This document shows, in pieces, positions 56,301 through 64,000 of a stretch of 64,000 bases of DNA; the first letter of the stretch is position 1; every line of letters begins with the position of its first letter. Origin of the DNA: Bryoerythrophyllum caledonicum (lineage: Eukaryota; Streptophyta; Bryopsida; Pottiales; Pottiaceae). The notes beneath the pieces were generated by a model. The model was not told the DNA's origin. It searched no databases and saw only the letters and a list, made by a program, of their open reading frames with translations. The stretch covers positions 1,490,501 to 1,554,500 of the forward strand of contig OZ020521.1 of assembly GCA_963971425.1 (NCBI GenBank), in the 5' to 3' direction. The translations under genes were made by a program, and so were the position numbers.

Positions 56301-56580
56301 GTTCAAGAGAGAGCAACCATCATCATGTGCGACAACCAAGGGTGCATAGCCCTTGTGAAGAACCCCACACACCACTCGCGCTCAAAGGACATTGATGTGC
56401 AACATCACTTCATTCGCGAGAAGTTGGGGAGCGGCGAGATAAGCTTGAAGTATTGCCCAACGGAAGCCATGGTGGCGGAAGTATCACTATCTCCTTTGAA
56501 AGAAGGCAATATCTCACTCTAACCATTGTGAATGTATTCTAGCTTGTGCAACCATCTCTCTATTTCTTCTAACTTCAATA
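53397..56580 (+). mobile_element. Element K (copia), 3' block: protease to RNase H and LTR remnant
   Basis: Plus strand: protease LDSGATKHMTPH (about 53450), integrase HSDVCGPM, KVWLYTLKT and NGVAERANR (54050-54400), RT CKWVFRIQKDASGE to YVDDLIILASLMA (55130-55630), RNase H to about 56490, then a partial LTR 56491-56580 ending AACTTCAATA. It resumes exactly where the J LTR ends. A broken fossil with many breaks. Confidence 0.85.
56491..56580 (+). repeat. partial 3' LTR of element K
   Basis: The last 90 bp or so of a family-2 LTR (GAAAGAAGGCAATATCTCAC, GTATTCTAGCTTGTGCAACC). Confidence 0.75.
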
Positions 56581-56581
56581 C

Positions 56582-57304
56582 ATAGTCCTGGACTTGCTGA
56601 AAAACTCAAGAAAACAGTAATTGTACCATTTGCGGAAGATTCCACACTTCTTAAGGGAAAGGCTAGAGGAGATGATAGTCCCCACGGCACTAGAAGCCCA
56701 CTACATTTGACGGAGGAAAACACTTCCATCGATCTAGAACAACCCTCTTTACATGGTGTAGCGTCGCAGTCTCTATTTGGAAACTCTCCCACGAAGGTCA
56801 CTAGAACCAATTTAAAATCTTCTTATGCTTTGGTGTCCTTTTCAAAGCAGGTATGACCACGGACACCAGAAGATCAATGTGGCAATATTTCTAGTGATGG
56901 GAATGAACCTCTTTCTATGGTCTTCAAAAACCATCGTGGGATTCCTCATTGACATAATTTGTCATCCTTAAAGGCAAACGTTACCTTAAAGCTAAAACTA
57001 GAGACTTTAGATGTCAATGTACCTAATACAATAGGACCTAGAAAGCCTCTACAATCAATCAAAAAATGGCAAGTTCCCATGCTACCATTTGCACGGTCGC
57101 TAGATTTGAATGGACACGTCGGCTAGAAATCTCCTTCATGCCATTGAGACTTTCAAGAGGTTCAAAACCATTCTGTCCATGTCGAAAAAACGAAGAATCA
57201 AAGAGAAAGACATCATAGATGTTGAAGATGACCCTTCGCGATCTAGCGAAGCCAACATCAAAGGAGATAGTGATTTTGAACTTCCTACTAATATCAATGA
57301 GTAG
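56582..57304 (+). pseudogene. orphan coding relic, family unknown
   Basis: From 56582 a frame reads SPGLAEKLKKTVIVPFAEDS, then SPLHLTEENTSIDLEQPS and VTRTNLKSSYALVSFSKQV to a stop near 56852. The same frame goes on with stops (VTLKLKLETLDVNVPNTIGP, MLPFARSLDLNGHVG). An overlapping frame from 57110 gives MDTSARNLLHAIETFKRFKT and ends in an acidic tail at 57304. Composition and bias are protein-like but unlike any gag or pol. It may be a decayed host gene or retained exon between two copia pieces. No family is recognised. Confidence 0.35.
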
Positions 57305-57521
57305 CTAGACCATACACATGTATATCGTATATTTCACTCGTACTTCTGCCCATGGAAAAAAAGGTGGCCCAAAGATGAGGTGTGTTCATAGATGCACTAT
57401 TTCTAAGTTTTGAGCCATTGTTGGCCTATCTATTACACTACGGATGGTTCAGAATTGCTTCTCAATTAAAAACACTCTTATATATGTAAATAGAATATAG
57501 AAGCAATGAATAAACGCGAGG

Positions 57522-58369
57522 GGCTATTGCGATGCAGATTGGGCCGATGATGCGAATAAGAGTCGTTCAACAACGGGGAATGTGCTCTTTGTTGAAGATG
57601 GTGCCATCTCGTGGAATTGCAAAAGGCAACCAACCATTGCCTTGTTCACAACGGAGGCAAAGTAGATGGCAACAAGCCAAAGTACGAAGGAGGCCATTTG
57701 GCTTCGCAAGCTTTTGGCGGATGTGGGGTTTGTTCAGGAAAGGGTGCATAGCCCTTGCAAAGAACCCCATGCACCACTCATGCACGAAGCACATTGATGT
57801 GCAACATCACTTCATTCGCCAGAAGTTGGAGAGCGGCGACATAAGTTTGCGTATTGTCTAACGGATCACATGGTGGCGGATGTGGTAATGAAGGCACTTG
57901 GAAGAGAGCGTCATCAAAGATTAGCTACGGCAATAGAATTGCGAGGTACCTACTTGCAAAGAAGGAGTGTTGGAGTTTAGAATTTCTCGTAGTTTTTAGG
58001 ATATTGTAAATAGTTTAGTGGAAAGGATTTTGGAGGAATGTAAAAAACGAGAAAATGGGGAGAATTAAAAGACCCATATGTTGCACATGGAAATGGCTAA
58101 GTCAGAGGATAAGGACTAGCCCACTTGCTTTGACTTAGCTAAGTCAATGATAAGGTTAGAAAGTCAAGTGGGTGGTGGCAAAGTCTTAGGGGGCGGCCAT
58201 GAAGCCCATGAGGGCTGAAGTTGTGAGAGAAGGCACTAGGATGATGTGTAAGAAGTGGTATAAGTAAAGCCCAACGAAAGAAGGCAACATCTCACTCCAA
58301 ACATTGTTTGCACTACCTTGCGTATGTATTCTTGCTTGTGGAAACGTCTCTCTAATTCGACCATCAATA
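57522..58369 (+). mobile_element. Element M: copia remnant, RNase H and 3' LTR
   Basis: RNase H pieces 57522-57967 (GYCDADWADDANKSRSTTG-like start, STKEAIWLRKLLADVGFVQ) followed by LTR 57968-58369. 5' truncated fossil. Confidence 0.82.
57968..58369 (+). repeat. LTR of element M (402 bp)
   Basis: Starts TGTTGGAGTTTAGAATTTCT, ends CGACCATCAATA; family 2. Confidence 0.85.
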
Positions 58370-58559
58370 GTAAATACGATTTTACTAGCCCATGTGCATT
58401 GCGTGAATGGTTGGAAGGGTCCACCAAGTTTGACAAGCCATACCTCTTGCATGTGTGGGGGCACAGTCAAGGACGCTTGACCAGCCCATGTGCTTTGAAT
58501 AGGAAAGGTTTGACCATCCCATGTGCAAAGAAGTATAAGTAAAGGCCTTCAAAAGTAAA
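58370..58559. other. spacer between elements M and N
   Basis: Phrases such as AGCCCATGTGCATTGC and AAGTATAAGTAAAGGCCTTC resemble the middle of family-2 LTRs, so this is probably further LTR debris. Confidence 0.45.
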
Positions 58560-58790
58560 TATTGAAGAATAAAATGGAAAACAATGAAGAATAAACAAGT
58601 TGGTGGTAATGCTTGCAATAAGAGAGGTGAATTCTCTCACTTCCCATGCTCTTCGTATCAATGGAATACATCAGCCCTTGATTGAAATCCTTATGAAACA
58701 ATGACAACAACCTACCATTTTCTACTTCATATCTTCTAAGGTAGGGCTGGTCCTACCTTTCTACACTAGTTAAGCACTCAATACTCAACA
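58560..58790 (-). repeat. 3' LTR of element N (231 bp)
   Basis: TATTGAAGAATAAAATGG...AATACTCAACA on the plus strand; family 1. Confidence 0.9.
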
Positions 58791-61700
58791 CTCCCACTAA
58801 GCGAGGTGTTCTTGGATTCTAAACGCATCGCTTTGCTCAACATTACATGTCGCTCTCTTCCGAATGCCTTTGTGAGCACATCAGCCACCATGTGCTCCGT
58901 GGGGCAATACCGCAACTCAATTACCTCATCTTCAATCTTCTCTCGAATGAAATGGTGTTGCACATCTATGTGCTTCGTTCGTGAGTGGTGCTTCAGGTTC
59001 TTCGCGAGTGCAATGCAACCTTGGTTGTCGCACATGATGGTGGTTGCCTCCCCTTGCACACACCCTACATCAGCCATCAATTGCCTTAGCCAAATGGTCT
59101 CCTTGGCGGATTCGCTAGCCGCCATAAACTCCGCTTCCGTGGTGGATAGAGCCACCGTTGGTTGGCGCTTGCTATTCCAAGATATGGCACCCACTCCAAG
59201 GAAGAAGACGTAGCCCATCGTGGACTTCCATGTGCTCACATCGCCTCCCCAATCCGCATCCCAATACCCTTGAACGCTGACCGGCTTGGACATGAATTGA
59301 GACACCACGCTTACCGCAAATGCAAGGTCAGCCCTTGTGGCTACCATTGCATACATTAGACAACCCACACTCTCCTTGTAGGACATATCCAACATACCTT
59401 CCTCATGCTCTTGAAACTCTTCATCGCCAAGCTTCACCAATGGCGCCTTTGCATCCAAAGGCGTGCCAATGGACTTGCAATCCTCCATGCCAAAGCGTTG
59501 GAGCACACCCTCGATGTAGCTGCGTTGGTGCATTGTGATGGTGAGGGCTGCCCTATCCCACTCAATGTGAACTCCCAAGAAGAAATGCAACTCACCTAGA
59601 TCACTCATGTCATACTCCTCTTCAAGGCTGCCCTTCAACTTCCTCATCATCAACATGCCACTTACCAACAAGATCACGTCGTCCACGAAGATGACCACCG
59701 CCATGAAGTAGTCCGTTGTTTGCTTGATGTACAATGAATGGTCAGCCATGTTCCTTGTGAAGCCCTCCCTTGTGAAGAATGCATGGAAGCTCTCATACCA
59801 AGCACGTGGAGATTGCTTGAGCCCATAAAGGCTCTTCTTCAACTTGCACACAAGGTGGGCTTGGCCTTCTTGCACAAACCCCGGTGGCTGGTCCATGTAC
59901 ACATCCTCCTCCAACTCTCCATTCAAGAAGGCCGTCTTCACATCCATTTGATGGATCTCCAAGTCCATGGCTGCCCCGAGCGCTAGCAAGCACCGAATGG
60001 TGCCAAACTTTGCAACGGGAGCAAAGGTCTCATTAAAGTCCACAACTTCAACTTGTGAGAAGCCCTTTGCGACCAACCTTGCCATATACCTCACGATGTC
60101 ATCATTGGCATCCCTCTTCGTTCGAAAGACCCACTTGCACCCTACACGCTTGCGGTTTGAAGGCAATGGTGTCAACTCCCACGTTCCATTGGCCATCAAG
60201 GAGTCATACTCTTCTTGCATGGCTAGCTCCCACTTGCTCGCATCTTGCGAGTGTATGGCCTCACTCATCTTGTGAGGCTTCGCAATGGCAGCCACGTTTG
60301 CACGCTCCACATCACGAGGAGGCAAGACGTGGTACTTCCACCACTCTCCTAGTGGCTTGCGCACCCTCCACGAGTACCAAAACGCCTCCGTGGTGTCGTT
60401 GTCATCTTTCGTTGGTGGTGGCTGCGGTGGAGCCTCCCTTGTAACCCTCCTTGTCCTTGTACGAACAATGGGAGTCGGTTGCCCTCCTTGCTTGGGATGG
60501 CCCTCCACCTCTTCATCAATGGTGCCTTTCCCGTCTTCCACAAAGCTCTCCGAAGGGCCACGAAGGGCTGGTTGCACCACCAAGGGCTTTGCCTCTTCTT
60601 CAAACTCTTCATCGTCATCGGATTTGAAGGAGCCGTCCACCTCAAGGGCTGGTCCTTCATCAACAATCCCACTTGGACGCTCCTTCAAAGAATCTTTGTC
60701 TTCGAAGAACTCCACGTCCGGACTCTTGATCATCTTCATCATTGCCATGCAAATTAGCCTATACGCCTTCGTGTCCTCACAATATCCAAGGAACAAGCAC
60801 TTGATGGCCTTTGCATCAAGCTTGGTCCTCCTCTCATCGGGCACCTTTGCATAAGCCACACAACCAAAGATACGCATGTGGGAGATGGTGGGACGCTTAC
60901 CGCTCCATGCTTCTTCGGGCGTCACACCTTGGAGAGCCCTAGTAGGGCACCGGTTGCGTGTGTACACCGCGGTACACACCGCCTCAGCCCAAATCTCGCG
61001 CCGAAGCTCTTGGGCATACAACATGGACCGCGCCATCTCCACAATGGTGCGGTTTGCACGCTCCGCAACACCATTTTGTTGTGGAGTATAGGGGGTTGAT
61101 GTGTTCCTCGCAATGCCACGCTTGCGCAAGAACTCATCGAATGCCTTGCCCGTGTACTCGCCACCATTGTCGGAGCGCAATACCTTCACCTTGTGCTCCG
61201 ATTGCTTCTCAACCAAGCTCATCCACTCCTTGAAGCGTGGTAGCACCTCACTCTTGCACTTCAGCACATACACCCACACCTTCCTTGAAAAGTCATCAAT
61301 GAAGGTAAGAAAGTACCTTGCTCCTCCAAAAGACGTCCTCTTCATCGGCCCACACACGTCCGAATGGACCAGCTCTAACACCTTGGTGGCACGCTCCGCA
61401 CCATCGGTAGGGAAGGGTTGCCTTGCAAGCTTGCCTTCTATGCACCCTTCACAATCAAATGGCACCACATTGGATGGAGCCTTACCTAGGTCCATGGCGT
61501 TTGCCATGCCTTGCAACGCCTTGACTCCCTTCGAATTGAGAGGGCCCATCCTTCGATGCCAAAGCTCCATGAGTGGCCCGTTGGCTGATGTGTGTGCTAG
61601 GCAACCCACATTAGCCCCACTCACCACCTTGAGCTCCAATCGGTACAAGATGGTGTCCATTGAAGATGTGGCAATCAAATTACCTTCACAAGAGCCCACC

Positions 61701-62764
61701 GCACATCCTTTGGTGTTGAATTGCACCACCAACCCTCTTGATACGAGCTTGCTCACCGATAGCAAGTTGGCATGCAACTTGGGCACATTGAGCACGTCGT
61801 GCACCACGATGCGCCTCCGCTGGCCCTCCACGTTGCTCTCCACCACGATGGAACCCTTGCCCACCACCTCCACCACGCCGTTGTCTCCCATAAACACGTT
61901 GCGCCCCGAAATGGGCTCATACGTGTCAAAGGCATGCTTGTGGGGTGTCATGTGTTGTGTGGCCCCCGAATCAACAATCCAATTGTTCATGGAGGTGTTG
62001 GCTGCCCCGCCATTGGCCACAAAGACAAAGACATTATGGCTTATCTCATCTTCTTTGTTGCTCCAACAATTGCGAGCAATGTGGCCCGGTTTGCCACACT
62101 TGTAGCACGTACGCGCCTCTTGCCTTGTGCTAGAGCTGCCCTTCTTGTCTTGACGTGAGATCATTGCCGCATCTTCACCTTGAGGCTCTCTTTCCTTCCT
62201 CTTAGACACCTCATGCATAAGTCGTGCGGTAATGAACTCCACGGGCCGCGTCTCCAAGGCCGTGATCAAGTGCTCGTACGATGGTGGAAGGCTTTCAAGC
62301 AAGGTCATAACAACATCTTCGTCTTTCACGGGCACATATAAACAAGTGAGCTGGTCCGCAATGGACTTTACCTTGTTGATGTGATCCAACATGTCGCCGC
62401 CTTCCTCCATCTTCACCGTGAAGAACTTCCTCCTCAAAAACAAGATGTTGGAGAGGCTCTTGGTCTCGTGTATGTTGCACAACGTGGTCCACGCTTCCGC
62501 TGGTCCTTTGCAAGCCTTGATGTGCGCCATCTCCTTGTCCACCAAGTTGGTGTCAATCACCGCAAAGGCGTGCTTGCAACGCCGCTCATAGTCCTTCTTG
62601 TCCTTCTCAACGGCCGTGGATGGTGGGGGCAGCTCCGATTGATCCACGATGTCCCATAGGTCCTTGGCGGAGAGGATCATCTCCATCTTGAACTTCCATA
62701 GGCTGAAGTTGTCTCCATTGAACTTGTCCACGAGCCGCAGCCCCTCTTCTTTACTTGAGGCCAT
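58778..62764 (-). CDS. gag-pol polyprotein of element N (copia fossil)
   Basis: 1328-residue frame on the minus strand, from MASSKEEGLRLVDKFNGDNF to the family-1 ending inside the LTR. CCHC CYKCGKPGHIARNC, DSGATQHM, integrase HSDVCGPM and NGVAERANR, RT TAFLNGEL and FVDDV, and RNase H are all visible. Slightly shorter than A's 1372. Without its 5' LTR the element is a fossil. Confidence 0.88.
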   Translation of the reverse strand: MASSKEEGLRLVDKFNGDNFSLWKFKMEMILSAKDLWDIVDQSELPPPSTAVEKDKKDYERRCKHAFAVIDTNLVDKEMAHIKACKGPAEAWTTLCNIHETKSLSNILFLRRKFFTVKMEEGGDMLDHINKVKSIADQLTCLYVPVKDEDVVMTLLESLPPSYEHLITALETRPVEFITARLMHEVSKRKEREPQGEDAAMISRQDKKGSSSTRQEARTCYKCGKPGHIARNCWSNKEDEISHNVFVFVANGGAANTSMNNWIVDSGATQHMTPHKHAFDTYEPISGRNVFMGDNGVVEVVGKGSIVVESNVEGQRRRIVVHDVLNVPKLHANLLSVSKLVSRGLVVQFNTKGCAVGSCEGNLIATSSMDTILYRLELKVVSGANVGCLAHTSANGPLMELWHRRMGPLNSKGVKALQGMANAMDLGKAPSNVVPFDCEGCIEGKLARQPFPTDGAERATKVLELVHSDVCGPMKRTSFGGARYFLTFIDDFSRKVWVYVLKCKSEVLPRFKEWMSLVEKQSEHKVKVLRSDNGGEYTGKAFDEFLRKRGIARNTSTPYTPQQNGVAERANRTIVEMARSMLYAQELRREIWAEAVCTAVYTRNRCPTRALQGVTPEEAWSGKRPTISHMRIFGCVAYAKVPDERRTKLDAKAIKCLFLGYCEDTKAYRLICMAMMKMIKSPDVEFFEDKDSLKERPSGIVDEGPALEVDGSFKSDDDEEFEEEAKPLVVQPALRGPSESFVEDGKGTIDEEVEGHPKQGGQPTPIVRTRTRRVTREAPPQPPPTKDDNDTTEAFWYSWRVRKPLGEWWKYHVLPPRDVERANVAAIAKPHKMSEAIHSQDASKWELAMQEEYDSLMANGTWELTPLPSNRKRVGCKWVFRTKRDANDDIVRYMARLVAKGFSQVEVVDFNETFAPVAKFGTIRCLLALGAAMDLEIHQMDVKTAFLNGELEEDVYMDQPPGFVQEGQAHLVCKLKKSLYGLKQSPRAWYESFHAFFTREGFTRNMADHSLYIKQTTDYFMAVVIFVDDVILLVSGMLMMRKLKGSLEEEYDMSDLGELHFFLGVHIEWDRAALTITMHQRSYIEGVLQRFGMEDCKSIGTPLDAKAPLVKLGDEEFQEHEEGMLDMSYKESVGCLMYAMVATRADLAFAVSVVSQFMSKPVSVQGYWDADWGGDVSTWKSTMGYVFFLGVGAISWNSKRQPTVALSTTEAEFMAASESAKETIWLRQLMADVGCVQGEATTIMCDNQGCIALAKNLKHHSRTKHIDVQHHFIREKIEDEVIELRYCPTEHMVADVLTKAFGRERHVMLSKAMRLESKNTSLSGSVEY

Positions 62765-62999
62765 AGCTTGCGAGTGGAGTGGCTCCCACTCACTCCAAGC
62801 ACTTTAGTCCTCTTCACAAGATCCACGCAACTCCAATGCGCCCAATACACATTACCAAATGCACTTGCAAGTGCAAACCAGCCCTCCTAGCGTCACTTGC
62901 AACCCTAAGCACTTACTTTAGCACCTCTAGGGTAAATGACTACTCTAAACACTCAAATCAGCACCTCTAGTGCTACACACAACCCTAGGCACTCCTTAA

Positions 63000-63806
63000 C
63001 CAAATCCTTCTAGTGATAGTGAGGTTGGTGATTCCAAGAAGGAGGAGGCCAAGGATGTTGAAGAAGATGCAAGCGTGGCGCCTTTGCCAACACCAACACC
63101 TAGTGACCATGAGTTCGAGGGAAGCATGCGAGATCCTTGATATCCACGAAGGGAGTTGCATCCTCTTGGTGAGTGGAGGAAGAACCACATTTTGCCACTA
63201 CATGAAGTAGAACGCACAAATGTGGCGTCACTAAGGGATCTATCGAATATTTGTAAAGCCTTGCAATTGGAGGATGCGAGCAAGTACAAGGGCAGCCATG
63301 CATATCACTATGACTCTCTTATGCGCAATGGTACAGGGAAGTTCGCATCCCATCAAAGAATTACTAGAGTGTAGGCTCGAACGAGGTGTTTTGCACAAAG
63401 AAGGATGCTTCGGGGCATGTTGTACGCCACAAGGCTAGATTGGTGGCCAATGGATATTCTCATGTTAAGGGAGTGCATGTCCTTGAGACATTTACAAGAA
63501 TAGCCAAGTTCAACACCATTTGATGCATCCTTGCACTTGGAGCGGCATTAGACTTAGAGATCCATCAAATGGATGTAAAGACAACTGTTTTGAATGGCGA
63601 TTTGGAGGCGGAGATCTACATGGACCAACCGCAAGGGTTTCAACAAAAGGACTTTGAGCATCTTGTGTGCAAGCTCAAAAAGTCCTTGTATGGACTCAAA
63701 CAATCACCAAGAGCATTATCTCAATGCATTGACTCCTTCACAAACGAGGCTTCTCAAGGAGTGAAATAGATCATTTATTAGACATCAAGCGAACGGGTGA
63801 GTACTA
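63000..63806 (+). mobile_element. Element P: copia pol fragment
   Basis: Plus strand, integrase end to RT: LGEWRKNHILPLHEVERTNV, QMDVKTTVLNGDLEAEIYMD, HLVCKLKKSLYGLKQSPRAL. A broken fossil joined to N on the left and to an LTR on the right. Confidence 0.8.
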
Positions 63807-64000
63807 ATAGAGTTTAGAATTGCTCGTAGTTTTACGATATTGTAAATAGTTAATCAAAATAGATTTTGGGGACAAGTAAAAGAGGAGAAAATAGGGAGAG
63901 ATAAAAGAGCTATATGTTGCACATGGAAATGGCTAGGTCAAAGGATAAGGACCAGCCCACTTGCTTTGATGATACCAAGTTATAAACAAGGTTGGAAAGT
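63807..64000 (+). repeat. family-2 copia LTR Q, cut by the window end
   Basis: AGAGTTTAGAATTGCTCGTA, ACGATATTGTAAATAGTTAA; continues past 64000. Confidence 0.8.

Larger units (their letters stand above)
58560..62996 (-). mobile_element. Element N: copia (family 1), 5' truncated
   Basis: Minus strand: 3' LTR 58560-58790, long gag-pol frame 58778-62764, leader to 62996 where sequence switches abruptly to element P. The 5' LTR and primer site are absent. More diverged from A than D is. Confidence 0.9.

Overview
Eukaryotic nuclear DNA, from a land plant: spliced genes with GT-AG introns, a mitochondrial COQ10 gene and a plant-type (type II) metacaspase sit beside a dense pile of Ty1/copia and Ty3/gypsy retroelements. 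The lineage cannot be fixed from the window; a seed-free plant (bryophyte, lycophyte or fern) is a weak lean.

Layout. 1-6100 is a small gene island on the + strand: a four-exon COQ10 homologue (199-1955) and a five-exon, unusually long type II metacaspase (3499-6064). 6100-9700 is gene-poor, with a copia relic and a decayed minus-strand kinase-like coding region. 9627-15240 is a degenerate 21-bp minisatellite split by an intact-looking 5149-bp copia element (A). 15516-15873 is one unassigned exon-like frame. From 16000 on nearly everything is transposon.

The nest at 16007-33590 has four levels: E contains D, D contains C, C contains B. Each inner insertion has its own 5-bp target duplication (AGGGG, TATCC, AATTC). 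B has the same length and, read by eye, the same sequence as A. LTR divergence falls inwards, as nesting requires.

Elements F and G and a 200-N gap follow. Next is a gypsy element (J, LTRs of about 2 kb) inserted in a copia element (K). One block of both (36015-41349) is inverted between inverted copia LTRs. A 1.9-kb CACTA-type DNA transposon sits inside J. The right end holds more copia pieces (M, N, P, Q) and an orphan coding relic at 56582-57304.

Two copia LTR families account for most copies: family 1 with 235-bp LTRs (A, B, D, E, G, N) and family 2 with LTRs of about 400-417 bp (C, F, K, M, Q). In every copy where the site is visible, both carry GGTTATGGGCCCA(C/T) directly after the 5' LTR. 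This is complementary to the anticodon arm, not the 3' end, of plant initiator tRNA-Met, i.e. the half-tRNA priming arrangement of Drosophila copia. That is the most interesting observation here, together with the LTR-mediated inversion and the odd metacaspase linker.
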